Shown: positions 12,777-25,115, counted from the stretch's first letter. The stretch is 64,000 bases of DNA from Neodiprion pinetum (GCF_021155775.2 NC_060238.1:25884470-25948469), one strand, 5' to 3'. Notes: generated by a model from the letters alone, not told the origin. Numbers and translations: made by a program.

Positions 12777-12802
12777 AAGAAGAAGAAGAAGAAGAAGAAG
12801 AG
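12777..12802. repeat. (GAA)n triplet microsatellite
   Basis: About eight GAA units. The minus-strand poly-Phe/Leu frames across it are artefacts. Confidence 0.93.
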
Positions 12803-12953
12803 GGCGAGGAACGCGGAGCATTCCCCAATTCGTGAAGGTTCTAAATTTAAAACTGGTTGGCTCTGATTCACGCGGTTTCGAGGACGCCATGCCGCAGAGA
12901 AACAGCTGAGCATGGCGATTCGATTATCTTTCGGTGCTCGTGCTCGAGGAGTT

Positions 12954-12972
12954 GATAGGTAGGTAGGTAGGT
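12954..12972. repeat. (GTAG)n microsatellite, short
   Basis: Four to five tandem GTAG units. Confidence 0.85.
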
Positions 12973-13332
12973 ATCCATTGCATCTCGCAGGACATGGACC
13001 GATAGCTTTTCCGCCCGAGTAGTTCCGCAACGCTTCGTAAATCGACAATTGCGAAGATTGTTGGAGAATGAAAATTGAGGCGAGTTGTAAAAGTCGCTGG
13101 CAGCGAGGGAGGGGGCGGGGGAGAAGAAAAAATTCAAGAGCCACTGAGAGAGGGTTTCGCATTGCTTTCCGAAACAATAAAGATTCGCGACACGATCAGG
13201 GCTGAACCACCGTATAAATATTTATGGGGTACCAAGAATCGAGCGACTCGCTCTTAACACCTTCTCCAACCGTGAGGGGGGGATGAATTCACTGACGGTG
13301 AGCGGGACGTATTTTGGATGAGAAACTTATGG

Positions 13333-13396
13333 GAGAAGAAGAAGAAGAAGAAGAAGAAGAAGAAGAAGAAGAAGAAGAAGAAGAAGAAGAAGAAGA
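13333..13396. repeat. (GAA)n triplet microsatellite, long
   Basis: About twenty-one uninterrupted GAA units, the longest triplet repeat in the window. The plus frame through it encodes a poly-Glu run and should not be taken as a gene. Confidence 0.97.
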
Positions 13397-14157
13397 TGAA
13401 AGGATGAGTATTATCACACGAGAGGCCTGGTTGACATTCATTTCGGCGAAGCCGACCTCTCGGAGAATCGATTTACGCGAATTTCCCGACTTTTTTTCAT
13501 CCCTTTGGCCGATATGTCAGTCCCAAAGAACCCGGGACAAGGGATGGACGGAGTCGTAAAGCGAGGGTTACTCGGCCGTTCCCTCCGTCACCGCAAACGT
13601 TTCTTCGCTTCCCTTTCCCATCGGTACCTACGGAACAGCGACGATCCGAGCTGTTGAAGCGAAGTAGGCGAGGGGTGCGAAAGGAATTTCGTGGTCCACT
13701 TGAGACAATTTTGAGACGCGAACTCCCGCGAAAGAATCTTTGTTGACGAGCTTATTCAAGCGGGGCGAGACGGGGTGGAATCGACACTCCGAGTAATCCC
13801 CAAGGATCTCAGACGAACTCGAGAGGAGTCGAGTACACGAAAAGAAGGGCGAACGACGCCCGCGACGCGGTCGTCCCGCGCCGACTTCCTTTCAGCCTTG
13901 ATTCACTTTTTAATTGCTGTCCCAGGATCGCTTATCTCGCCCTCGAAACGCTCGAGATGGATAATTGACTTTTCGCAATCCCGTAGCCGAGCCTTAAATC
14001 GGCGATGAAGTGAAATCGGAATCGGTAGAAGCGGCTAATAGCAGAGGGGAAAAAAATAGTCCCCGTTTAGTAAGTCCGGATTCGGATCGTTTGTAATTAA
14101 TTACGCCGCGTGGGTGACAATTGGAACAGATATCGCGGGAAGACGTCGAGCAGTTAG

Positions 14158-14601
14158 CTAAACAATGCCAGCCGAGGATCGAGGACGAGAGGAAGAAGGC
14201 GTTTCGTGAAGAGAGGGAGGAGGAGGAGGAGGGGGAGATCGTCCCGGCAGAGGATACGAGAGTCTCGGTTCTTGTCCTAGGCAGAGGCGAGACCTGGATT
14301 GACGGGGAGGAAGGGAAGGAGGGGATCCAGGATCCATCGTCCGACAAACGGTGTCTACTCGAGGAGGAGGGAAAACGCTGGCCTTTGTCCTTGTGTAATT
14401 AGACTCTGAAACTATTGAACCCCTAATCAGCAGCAACTGTAGAGCAGTGTGCTCGGTCCGCTTCCCCCGAGGATAACAACGGTTTCGAAACCAGCTCGAG
14501 TCGTCCCTATTGTTCATTAGGAGATACGCATCGAAACGAGAGACAAGGAGGAGGAGGAGGACGAGGAGCCGATCACCCGCGACACCAACCACGCCGTCCA
14601 T
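14158..14601 (-). CDS. candidate secreted-protein ORF, unrecognised
   Basis: A minus-strand frame has an internal ATG at 14601 starting MDGVVGVAGDRLLVLLLLLV, which looks like a signal peptide. It is followed by residues including SSWFRNRCYPRGKR, with a possible basic cleavage site, then Pro/Ser/Arg-rich sequence to a stop after about 147 codons. The leucine core is encoded by a GAG/CTC triplet run and the Pro tail by GGAGGG runs, so much of the appearance may come from simple sequence. No promoter or intron boundary is evident, and I do not recognise the protein. Confidence 0.13.
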   Translation of the reverse strand: MDGVVGVAGDRLLVLLLLLVSRFDAYLLMNNRDDSSWFRNRCYPRGKRTEHTALQLLLIRGSIVSESNYTRTKASVFPPPRVDTVCRTMDPGSPPSLPPRQSRSRLCLGQEPRLSYPLPGRSPPPPPPPSLHETPSSSRPRSSAGIV

Positions 14602-14762
14602 ACTCGAGCCTCGACTGGAGATTCTTTTTTCAGCTATTTCATTGCGTGGCAATCCTGATGAAAATCACCGGCAGAGACGCAGATTCGAACCGGAAAAATG
14701 TCCAGATCTATATTTCAAGTCTGCAACGGCATCATTGAAAGAAGGAAGATTGTCAAGATTGA

Positions 14763-14975
14763 GGGACGGGGTTGAAGTTCCGAAAGCGCCTAATCGAAAA
14801 TTAAAAACAAAGAAAGATCACGGCGATGGAATATCGCTGAGCCAGTAATTCACAGAATTACTGAAGATCTTTGATCATTCGGAACTTCGATGTTTCCGAT
14901 TGCAAAATTTTCTCATTTTCGCACTTTCGAAACTTCGAGCGTAGAATTTCGGATGATTTGAAACTTTGATGCTTC
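14763..14975. mobile_element. Family A fold-back element, right arm truncated
   Basis: It starts GGACGGGGTTGAAGTTCCGA, lacks most of the left arm, and continues into the family interior (AAAACAAAGAAAGATC, TTCTCATTTTCGCACTTTCG). It stops at TTGAAACTTTGATGCTTCG. The terminal part of the right arm is absent. Confidence 0.75.
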
Positions 14976-15664
14976 GTCTCTGAATACTCTGTATTCAGTG
15001 TTTAGACAAAATTCTTTAATTGTTTGATACGAGAATTACTTCTGCATTAGAGACACATGAATCATATATGCATACGGAGTGTTTGGCATTCGGACTCGTC
15101 CTACTTGTGCATCTGCCGCGAGTATTTTCGGAACCCGGCAGAGAGAGAGAAAAAAAAAACCAATCAAATAAATCATCGAATAAAACAGCGCAGGAGGGTT
15201 TACCGGTGTAAAAATCATAGGACCACAATTTTTTATGCAATCATTCACGATAATTTCGTTTCGTGGACAGTGATTGAGTGGACAAATAACGAGTACCTGC
15301 ATTTCATCCGTCACTGAATGAATACACATACGTGCACAGGCTACAGGCGATGAATACTGCGATCGAGCTTTTAACGATTAAAAGAATAACAGAATAATCG
15401 CTGATATAGAGGGTCGAAAATTCAGGAGCTTGAAAGTTTCATTTTTTTTTTTTTTATTGTTTTCATACCTCCTCGAAAGTTTGTATGCAAGTTAAAGAGA
15501 CTTAGAAGTCGTCTTCGCTCGGTTATGTTATACCTTAAATTTTGTGCAAGTCCTAAGAAGCACGTAGCGAAAATTGTCTAAAGCTTTTCGTAACAAGTTC
15601 ATCGCGCGGTGTGCAGGTATTAATTGTTCGACTGTGTAAGTTTCCTCTGTGGCAACAAAATGAG

Positions 15665-15693
15665 TGAGAGAGAAAGAGAGAGAGAGAGAGAGG
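15665..15693. repeat. (GA)n microsatellite
   Basis: A GA tract with one AAA interruption. Confidence 0.9.
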
Positions 15694-17182
15694 GTGAGGT
15701 GGGGGAGAATCTCCGGGTCGGAAACGGCCCGCGGAAGAACGTGACGGAGACGAAGGAGGCCTTGGAGAATTCATCGTGCCGCGGGTAGCCGCGGAATATC
15801 AAGCCTGCAGGCCAGACTAGCGTGTCACTTTATACTTAGCCGAACCGTCGTGCTAATAATACGGACATTGTGTTGGTCCAGAGCGGAGGAGGAGGGGCGA
15901 GGAACCCGAATGAGAAATAGAACGAGGGAGCGCGGGACTCGCTAGTTTCGCTTCGAACGCAAACCCACGCGCGCGTACGCAAATATACAAAATATATACA
16001 TGCGTACCTCAGTTCTATCCCGAATATATCTCGTCGCCGATCAAGAAGGAATCCACATACCGGCATTTCTTATTCCACACTCTTGCCTCTTTTCCACTGC
16101 TTGTAATTGATGAAAAAAAAAAAAAACACGTTTTTGTCGTTTCTCTCTGTCTCCCTTAACACCGAAGACGCCATTCCTGACAAAACGTCACTTTGCTGGG
16201 GCGGAATTGTATCGTTGAAGATCAGGAGTCGAGTGGACACGGCTATTAATCATGCGAAAAAGGGGCGGGAAAACGTCTGGGAGGGATGGGGAGGACTAGA
16301 GGCTCGCGAGATAAGACAAGAACCGTACAGTTCTTTTTTTTTTTTTTATTTATCTAAAGCTCTTCTTTTTGTCCCCCACCTCCCCCAGCCACCTTATTTT
16401 TTTTTGTGTTAAGAATAATGGTTCAATTTTCCACTACCCTGGAGCCAAAATCCTCCCCCGGGGATATTTTTAAGAGGCTTTTGGTCCCTCCGCGCGCGCC
16501 ACTCTTGATGATCAAGGCTTGTGTCCTACTAGTGTACACCGATAGTGTGTATAATACCTTGTAGGTGTATCAAAACCGTGACCCAGACGTCGCGGTCGTC
16601 CGATTCGACGTCAGGTAATTGCATTAGCTCGAATTATAACCCCTGGACCGAAGCCCGTTGAATGGTGGGAAAAATAGGGAACAAATCGGACGAAATGAAA
16701 ATGTTTAGGACGAAGGAAATGTACCTGGACGATAAAAATTTGATAATGGAATGGGTGAGAAATAGATCGCGAGAATGAAAACGATGACTGTGAAACGACT
16801 GAAAATGAACGGGGATTTGACTGATGTACGCATATAACGCAATGTAATATATAATACATGTACAATTATATAAATACAGTATACATAACTGAAATACATA
16901 ACGAGTTCGGGAATTTAATTAAACCGTCTTGGTATATTGTTCTGAAATTTTGATTATATCCTTGCATAATGTATAACGAATTCCAAAAGTTTTATACGGA
17001 ATGTGCTTATATATGTGTATATACATCATTGCATCCAAGTACCCGTTGTACGTACACACAAGCATGCAACGTATTATTCGACGAACCAAATTCTGCGCGA
17101 CACATTTTATGGTGAAGTTAATATCACCGCGTTACGTTAGCCAGAATGAGCATGTAATATCCCAAGCATACAACTGCCATGA

Positions 17183-17200
17183 GGGGGGGGGGGGGGGGGG
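17183..17200 (+). repeat. poly(G) run, 18 G
   Basis: An uninterrupted G run capable of intramolecular G-quadruplex formation. Confidence 0.9.
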
Positions 17201-18133
17201 ACGGATTCGATTTATCCACGTGCAGGTATAACATCCACCTACCCGAGATATTCGAGAAATGTGGGGGAGGCGGCGGTTTGCGTGGGGTTTAAGGGAGAGT
17301 AGGAAAGGTTTCACGCCCTCAAGTACCTCGGTCAATATTGATTATGCAAAAGTGATATAATCTCGGAATTAATTGCCGTGAAATTTTCAACGGCTTTGCT
17401 AAGAATAAATTTAATCATTTCTAATCGAATATCCACCGTGTCCGCAATCCACGTACAATCTCCACTCTGTATTATAAATTTTACATCCGATTCACCCTCG
17501 TCCTACGCACACAAATCTTCCTACCCGAGATAGAAATTATTAATTTTTCATTTATAATCGATAAAAACTTCCACTTTGCACACGTGACATCATATACGCG
17601 TAACTTGTAGTAATGACGCAACGTTGACACACAAAATATTGTTCTACCGTGGGAAAAAATGGATTCGTAAAGGAGAGACGGATAGAAGCTGAGAGTTCAA
17701 AGATAGGCTTACGTGCAATCAAAGAGAAGTAAATGAGGGCGAAAAAAAGATTAGAGTAGTATGAAAAAAATTTGAGCCGGTTGTGTGTGCGTGCGTGTTT
17801 GTATCGTGGAAAGAAATAGCGTACGTTGGAGCGGCAGTCAACGAGAACTCGGATCGCTTTGTCGACACACGGACCACTCCGGAGTGCTTGAGAGATTTTC
17901 AAAGGACTCGCAAGCAAAGGCGCGTTTGGTCCGCGAAGCCCTGAGCTCTCGTATTTTTCTGATCTTTCCATACATACGTACAACGTATACATCAGCTTCG
18001 CCATTCGCGTTACGAATGCGGTCACGTGAATGCGGTGAATATATACTGGCCTATTTTGCAAAAAAATTCAGTCTCACCCTACGCGATAAATATTACGTTT
18101 TATAGTCGAGACAAAATATGTATGAATTCAAGG

Positions 18134-18690
18134 CATTCGGAATATGGCAGCATTTTTGTGTACATGGGTTGTCGACCCTAAGGAACTTAATTTTAAAGTA
18201 ATTTTTGAGCTGTATAACCAGGTGTTTCGAGAAGACGGCAAAATTTTACGTTTTTGGCGTTTTCCTCAAAAATTCCTGTCGATAGTTGAAAAATTACTCG
18301 ACCATGGCGTAGAGCGAAAAATTCTATATCCAATTATTTTCTCATACGTCGGAAACGCAGTCGGATTAATAAATTAAGACAAAAAGAAATTCTACTTACC
18401 GATGGCATCTGGAGAATGTAGGTAATATAATTTCGTTTCTCTTAATTTCTTAATCCAACTACGTTTCTGACATTTGACGATACACGATTCGATGTAGAAT
18501 TTTCTGCTCTACGCGATGGTCGAGTCATTTTTCATCTGTGGATATCGGTTTTTGATGAAAACGCAAAACCCGTCAAATTTTGCCGTTTTCACGAAACGCC
18601 GGCTGTGCAGCTCGAAAAGGACTTCAGATTTGAGTTGCCGAGGGTCGAAAATCCCTCTACACGAAAATGCAGCCATATCCCGAATATTTT
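18134..18690. mobile_element. Fold-back element E, long near-perfect hairpin
   Basis: Almost the whole 557 bp is an inverted repeat. The left end TTCGGAATATGGCAGCATTT pairs with the right end AAATGCAGCCATATCCCGAA. Matches continue inward through TTGTCGACCCTAAGG/CCGAGGGTCGAAAA, GGCAAAATTTTACG/CGTCAAATTTTGCC, ACTCGACCATGGCGTAGAGC/GCTCTACGCGATGGTCGAGT and GTCGGATTAATAAATTAAG/CTTAATTTCTTAATCCAAC. The arms are about 250 bp, with mismatches spread along them and only a few tens of bases between. Open frames in the arms (77 and 68 codons) are by-products. This is a MITE-like element or a dsRNA-forming locus. Confidence 0.85.
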
Positions 18691-21600
18691 TAATTCAGAT
18701 CCATTTCGACTGGATTATTTAGGCTTATAGAATATACATGTATACTTGTATATTACATACGCCTATAAAGAAGCCGAGAAAATCTAAAAATTGAGAGTAA
18801 ATTAAAACTACGCATTTTTGTGCCGGATGAAACGGCGATTAATCCCGAATGGTTTTGGACACGTTGGTGTGGGTCGATTACGCGTAGAACTGATACTTGC
18901 AGGCAAAGTTTCGCCTTTTTAGCCAAATTTATTTATCCCCGGTAGGTGCGTCTGGTGCGTGTGCTTTTGCTGGTAAGAGAGGCTCTATCTTTTCTCTTTC
19001 TCTCGTTCTTCCTTTGCCGCGAGCGCGTGTTTACGACAGGAAAAATATATTGCCACCATTTACCAGATAAACCTATACATGTATATATGTATATATATAT
19101 AGTTTATGTCTGTGCGCCTCGCTGCTACTACTGAATGTTTAAGATCACCCTTAATACCTCAGACTCGCGACCCTCTTTTTTATTTAGCCCCTGACCGAAG
19201 CGTCCTTATCTGCGAAACTGCGAATTGTATACCTATACGTTGAGAGCAAGATATTATAATAAACTTAATAAACTAAATTTATTTCGAAGAGCAAAACGCT
19301 AGTATCGAATTTATAAATTCAAAGAAAAGTTTTGGTGTAACAGTTGCAGTGAGAAGAGAATAGCGGGAGAGAAACGATGAAAAACGGACTAACTTGAAAA
19401 TTCGTTAATTCGGCTTCCTCGGCCGAAAAGTGTAATTCGGCGAAAGAGAGGAAAAGCGAGAAAGAGGAAATGAGTAAAAGGGACAGAAGTATTCATCGGA
19501 TTACCGTTGTTATGCCGAGGGTTTAGCTGGATTTTAACTCGTAATTTTTTTTCCTCGCTCTTTTTTTTTTCTTCACTCCGTGTTTGCGCGTTTTGTGGGG
19601 GGGGGGGGTAAAAACTCGCGGCAGGTAATTATAGCGAGAGAAGCTACGACGAGTATACCTATGTATAGGTATACGTATAAAGTAATAACACTCGAGTCAA
19701 AAAATTCGAGGTACCGCGTGGAAGAAAAAAAAAAAAAAAGATGACATTTGCAAATTTTCACGCGGCGTGTTAGCATATAATAATATAATTACGTAGGTAG
19801 GACATTATTTCAATTAACGAAGACCGGCTAAGCGTTGGGGGCTTTCCTGCGATTAGCTTCTACAACGAGGCGAAAGCTTAATTTTCAATTGTTTTTCCTG
19901 ACTTTCTTTTGAAATTTTTTCAGCCCCCCTCTTATTGCCGTTTACTCCTCGGCCGTCAGAGTTTTTCCCTTGCAACAGGATACAAAAATCGAAGAGACAA
20001 AAACGTTGCGCGTGTGCTGCTGGAGAAGAGAATGATTAATTCACGGAAGAAACCCGAGACCCCCTTCCTCCTTCTGCCTTCGACACCACTTTTACACCAC
20101 CTCCCTTTTCCGCAGGCGTCATAAGACATAAATCAGGGAAAAGCGGCGCGTGGCGGAAAAGTAAATTGAATAAAACTAGAGGAGAAAATAAAAATAAAAA
20201 TATGAAATGAGGAGAGAAGAAATAAAAATAGAAAAAAAATTAATAAAAATAAAAAAACTTGCTGCCCTTGTACCGAATGGAAAATATAACAACAGAGCTC
20301 CGGATCCTTAGACACGAGATTTTCAAATTATCATCAACGAGACCCATAACGCAGAACATGTATTATTATACTCCGTTCTATACGCAGGGTAAGAAATTGG
20401 AGGTGTATTTTGGCGTAGTTAATGTAGGTAATAAAGGTGTAACGTTTCCCATGTACAGACGTACGTATACTTGCATGCCAAACGGCGTTGTGTACGGAGG
20501 ATGAAAACTCCCACGCAGGTTATAAACGAGGAAGCTGAGAAGAATATCAAGAGCGACAACCCGGGGATGAAAATCAGTTAATAAGATCTTGAGTACACGT
20601 AATATTCTCTTTTCACTTTAAAGATCAACAACCGTTAGCAGAGACGGAGCTCCTTTAGCCGAGCGCTGAGGGAAGAACATTTTTCTCTTTATCGTCAAAC
20701 AGTATTTTTCAAGCTAAGAAAACAAGAAATAGAACGTATATATGCATCATTTTAACACGTACCTTTGAGTATTAAATTCGTCTCGCATCGTATCGACATA
20801 AATTCATTCCTCGATGTTAATTGTGAAATATCATATAGTGAACGTATAAACCGAGTTACAGTTCGATTTTTTGTCTGGAATTATTTTCAATCGGTACAAT
20901 TAATCTTTATATTGCGTATTGTGTAAACAAAGGATTTTCGCATTTTGCCTTTCATTTTTCTTTTCTTTCTTCTTTTTCCCTTCTAGTCTAGACGATAAGA
21001 AATTGGATTCCGACTGATTTATGAACCCCCGCATTATATACGGGTAAAAGGTATGCCGGGTTTTCTTATACCTTATATATACAGAATATCGTGTATTAAT
21101 AGAGAACCGATGCAAGTGAAGCAAATGAAATACACAGGTAAATATACATTGGAACGACGTTAACTTTTCAAGTATACTTTTCGCCTCATACCACACTTGA
21201 AATATATACATACCTGCATACATATTTTTTATTTCTCTTTCCCTTTTCGTTCTCTCTTTATATCATTAACTTTTCTCAAGTAACGAAACTTTTTATATTA
21301 ACGTTGTTATTATTGTTGATGTAAACCAAGGACGAATATACATGTATCGATTAAAGAAATCAGGAAGAAGTTTAAAGCAACAAAGTTGTTGTAACACATC
21401 CCTATTCCCTCCATCCATCCACACCCTCTTGCAAATAAATCGCGCGTGCTTTTTATTGGTTTCAAAATTAGACTTTTCCTTCTCGTGCTGAAAAAGGCGT
21501 CGAGTTTTTAGCGATTCGCGCAGCTGTATGATTGAGTAGAATGTTATAAAGAGCGTACGGTGCGATTTTCAGAATCAGCATTATCAGTTGCGGGTAGATT

Positions 21601-22064
21601 TTTCAATTTTACTTTAAATCATAGCCGCCAATCCTCGATTACTTTCTTCCCTACATTCCCCCCCGTCGTATTTTGTCCTTATCGTATTTTTCCCGCCATC
21701 AAGAACACGCGAAACGTTATAGAAGTAAAAAAGTGCCACCGTTGTAATTAGCTGATGGAGTAGGTGCGGCGAGCCGCAAGAATAGGCCACCACCGACGGG
21801 CCTTCGTTCGTTCGTTCACTTTTACACAAACTGATTTGTTGCGTGGAGAACAAAGGGTCTTAAAAAGTGGGGCTAGACGGTAGACGGCGAGGAAAAAGGG
21901 GATAGAGAAAATATGAGTGGAAGATATAACACGTGCGAGACCTAGCCTTTGGTATATTAATGCGAACGCAGGTGTCGCAGGTTAGCCCTTTGAGTCACGG
22001 TGGTTAGTATTCCTGCCACATGTTTCACATCCACTGTTCGCGTAAGTAGAGAACTTTGAAAAAA
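18691..22064. other. noncoding stretch
   Basis: Unique-looking sequence with a 12-G run, A/T runs and AT-rich patches. A TATAAAGA at 21546 has an initiator-like ATCAGCATT about 30 bp downstream, but no frame follows and I do not call a gene. Confidence 0.45.
19597..19608 (+). repeat. poly(G) run, 12 G
   Basis: Uninterrupted G run. Confidence 0.85.
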
Positions 22065-22440
22065 TACTTCAACTGTCGCGATATAACGTAAATTATTGTT
22101 GTTAGAAACAAATTGATTGACAAAATGCGTGAAAATTAAAGGAATAATTAATTTCCGAGAAAGTTGCCCCTTTACGCACACAAATTAGAAGTTTACGGGT
22201 TCGCTGATTACGAACATGAAATAAGATTTTGAAAATTCACCAAGGCGAATCCAATCAGCAGCCCCTCGAACCCTCGCACAGAGTTTTTTGACCGTATTAG
22301 ATGAAATTCGAAATTTTCGTCCACCATATTGAATCCAGCATCCTGAATTTTCAACATGCGATTTCAGAATCGCAATCAACGACCCAAAAAACCACAAAAT
22401 ACTATCTTGTTGCAACATTTGATTCGGCACAATATTGCGT
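22065..22440. mobile_element. Family C fold-back element
   Basis: The central part (22185-22440) holds GATTACGAACATGAAATAAG and GATTTTGAAAATTCACCAAG, matched in inverse by CTGAATTTTCAACATGCGAT and GAATCGCAATCAACGACCC. The outer part at 22070-22130 is the inverse of the flank AATCAATTTGTTT...AATAAT seen beside the copies at 34.5 and 59.6 kb. That places it as an arm of the same palindromic unit. There is no coding capacity. Confidence 0.75.
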
Positions 22441-23797
22441 GACACAAAGGGTTGAGCTGACGTGTATTTTTCAACGTCGCAACATCGCGTACATTCTTCG
22501 TACCTTATTGCTCTTTATAACGTACCAACCCAAACTCAGTAGCGACAGCGTCGATTGCGACGCTTGGGAATCTTCGAGAGTGTAATAAAATGAATACCTT
22601 CGTTTACAGGTATTAGATATGAAAAAAAGAAAGGGGGGGAAAACAAGGTGATAGAGGATAGGCGGCACAACACAGGTAAACGCGATTCGAAGCGACTTCA
22701 TTCGACCTATTCCATCGCCCACGCAGCCGCAGACGTTGCCCTGCGGCACCCACGCGAGTTTCTATTCGGTTTCCCAACCGCTTCCTCTCCATCTTCGCCA
22801 CCGTGGCCGCGTGGCTCTCTTACGCATACTCGTCGTGTAAGATACGTGAACCGCACCTGTGCGTCCGCTGTGCAAGTACCTGCGGGTGTTTGGGCATTAT
22901 GCAACGACAAAAGCACCTCCTTGGGAGTATTTCATCGTGCAGGCGCCACTCGACATCAATTCGCTGATGCAAATATTGTGTCCGTAAGAATTGACGAACA
23001 TATGCAATGTAGTGAGGTACGCAACGTCTTCAAGTGTGACGCAAAGTGTTCTTAGGCTCGAATCCAATGCCATTTTAACCAATAAAGCGCATCCAATTTT
23101 TGTCGACGAACATACGTCAAAGAGTAACTAACTACACAATACGCATCGTTTTCACAATCGATACATCATTTTAGAAATGGAGGATAGATTCCCTTCGCGT
23201 AAATTAAAGTTCCAATGCGGTTCAAGTGTTTTTGTGCGCTCGGCGTCATTCGTCCATTTATTTGGTTAATATAACCTGCGACAAAGTATCCTGGGAACGA
23301 CAAAATAACCGTAATTAAAGTACACCGATAGGTTAAAATAACCTGCGTCGAATTTAACCGCACTATAATAAGAACCTTATTGAACAGAGAATGATATGTC
23401 CGATAATTTGCGTGATAATCAATTAATAATTAAATTATCAAATAAGCATAATGAACACAATTCAGAATACTTAATTGCGACATCAAAACACACCATCCCG
23501 TACAAAAAACGCGTAAGGTGACAATCCGAAAATATGTGTGAGAATTTGACGTGACTCTGGCGTGTCTCTATTATTTTTTACCAGGTCATTTATGTCACGG
23601 TTATTTTTCTCCAGGGTATTTAGTCGCAGGTTGTGTTTTTTTTTTTTGATTTTTTTTTTCAATGGGTCATTTTGACGGTATCCTCAATTATTTATATTTT
23701 CTCTCTTTTTTCGTATCGACCAAAACCAAAATTGCAGAATAGCGATCGCACATATATCGTAAGGGGTCAAGGGTCCTTCGGGTCAGATTCATACACG

Positions 23798-23798
23798 C

Positions 23799-23850
<52 letters not shown>
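23798..23850. repeat. (TA)n microsatellite
   Basis: About twenty-six uninterrupted AT units. Confidence 0.97.
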
Positions 23851-23853
<3 letters not shown>

Positions 23854-24070
23854 ATACGTCAACCTACAATCTTGTAATGACTAAAAAGCTGCGTGGACCG
23901 GCGGGACTATATTTCGACCCCCGGGGGTCGGTGAGGAAGAAAAGTCGCGTTTGGGGACGACGGGAATTTTCTTTTTGAGGTTCTTGTACGGCGAGACGAA
24001 GGCGTGATAGTTCGCGCCTGAACTTGATGTGATATATATACATACGTGTGTATTTTTTCTCTCTTCACTT

Positions 24071-24098
24071 TTCTTCTTCTTCTTCTTCTTCTTCTTCT
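24071..24098. repeat. (CTT)n triplet microsatellite
   Basis: About nine CTT units (GAA on the other strand). Confidence 0.93.
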
Positions 24099-24796
24099 CG
24101 CCTCCACGTATATCCGCGGAGGGATTTCTTGCCGCCCCGCCCCGCCTGCCACAATGAGATTTACCGACTCCGAAAGATCTCATATTATACGCATACGTCC
24201 CTATACTATACCTACATCCACCACCACCGCGTGGCAATACGTGCTCGGTCTACCGCCCTTTCCAACGAATTTCCAACCCCTCTTGACTTTGAATAAATCA
24301 ACCCTGTAGTCGTCTCGTCTTATCGGCTCCTCGCTGGTCATACAAGATCAGAGGAATACAGAAGAAGGTGACAAAGAAATCACGCCGAATGAAATTTCCA
24401 GGCAATCTTTTTTTCTTTTACCACCTTCTCTTTTCTTTCTTCCTTTTTTTCTTTTTTTTTTTTCACCAAGATGATGGAAAAACCGATAATCGAGATACCT
24501 ACGTGACAAGATTCGGATCAGAAGAATCACTCTTTGAGAATTTCGAGAAAATGAAGAAGGGAAGTAAAATGTGCTCAAATCGAAATTAACCCTTCGCGTG
24601 AACATTTGTTTCTTCTCAAAGTGTCGACTACATTATCCAAAAGTTTGCCAGTATTGTTCATAAAAATTGACATTTAGAAAATGACTGTTCCCTAAAAGAC
24701 CCAGTCTTCACACGGAGGGTTCAAACTTCGTTTGTATAACATACTCGTGCAAGTAACACATCGTATAAGGTAAAATAACCTGGTGACATAGATGAG

Positions 24797-24997
24797 GGCG
24801 GGATTGAAGCTCCGAATTCGAAAAGTTCCGAAAACGCCAAATTCGCAAAGCATGTAGTGAAGAGATCAAAATTTTCTGAAACGACAAAGTTTCGAATGTT
24901 CGAAAAGCCGACGGCTCAAAGTTTCGTTTCTTTACTTCAAGTTTCACAGGTAAAAAATTCGGAATTTGGAACTTTCGGACCCTCAACCCGGCCCCTG
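24797..24997. mobile_element. Family A fold-back element with 8-bp target duplication
   Basis: A compact copy: left arm GGCGGGATTGAAGCTCCGAA, right arm ending GGAACTTTCGGACC, then CCCGGCCCCTG. TAGATGAG occurs directly before the element (24789-24796) and directly after it (24998-25005), an exact 8-bp direct repeat expected for hAT or related transposases. The left terminus seems to have lost about 4 bp relative to the CAGGGG-type right terminus. The interior is largely deleted. Confidence 0.8.
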
Positions 24998-25088
24998 TAG
25001 ATGAGACAATTCGTATTGATTGTCAAGTTACTTGCCGCAGTGTTAAGAAGTTTGACATTTCTGTGCGAAATGATATAAAGCTGGCACT

Positions 25089-25115
25089 CTCTTTCTCTCT
25101 CTCTCTCTCTCTCTC
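25089..25115. repeat. (CT)n microsatellite
   Basis: About twelve CT units. Confidence 0.92.

Larger units (their letters stand above)
13280..14850. other. GC- and purine-rich block with overlapping open frames
   Basis: The block is visibly richer in G, C and purines than its surroundings. It carries several overlapping open frames on both strands. Plus-strand examples are 13775-14008, 14121-14402 (reads SREDVEQLAKQCQPRIEDER, then Glu-rich) and 14510-14848; a minus-strand frame runs 14652-14158. Some frames are stretched by GAA or GAG repeats. The composition would suit a transcribed leader exon or regulatory region, but I cannot assign a gene. Confidence 0.35.
14976..18133. other. noncoding stretch
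   Basis: It contains a GA microsatellite, an 18-G run and AT-rich patches. Open frames reach 169 codons (minus, 17552-18061) but show no domain and no supporting splice or promoter context. Confidence 0.45.
22441..24796. other. noncoding stretch
   Basis: It contains TA and CTT microsatellites. A plus frame at 22648-23055 (135 codons, ordinary codon composition, no domain) is not called as a gene. Confidence 0.4.

Noticed and set aside
12692..13177. 161-codon minus-strand ORF
   Set aside because: It crosses a family A element end and a GAA repeat that encodes poly-Phe; an artefact.
13314..13559. Poly-Glu protein
   Set aside because: The Glu run is simply the (GAA)n microsatellite at 13333-13396.
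17552..18061. 169-codon minus-strand ORF
   Set aside because: No domain or gene signals, and an overlapping plus-strand frame is equally open.
18144..18377. 77-codon ORF with protein-like composition
   Set aside because: It lies entirely in one arm of fold-back element E and its complement is the other arm.
21546..21600. TATAAAGA with an ATCAGCATT initiator as a promoter
   Set aside because: Spacing is acceptable but no ORF or exon signal follows.
22648..23055. 135-codon plus-strand ORF with ordinary codon use
   Set aside because: It starts at GTG rather than ATG, has no domain, and several frames are open over the same GC-richer patch.
23160..23370. Two AATAACCTGCG motifs as a tandem repeat or array
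   Set aside because: Only short matches with unrelated sequence between; not a CRISPR-like or satellite array.
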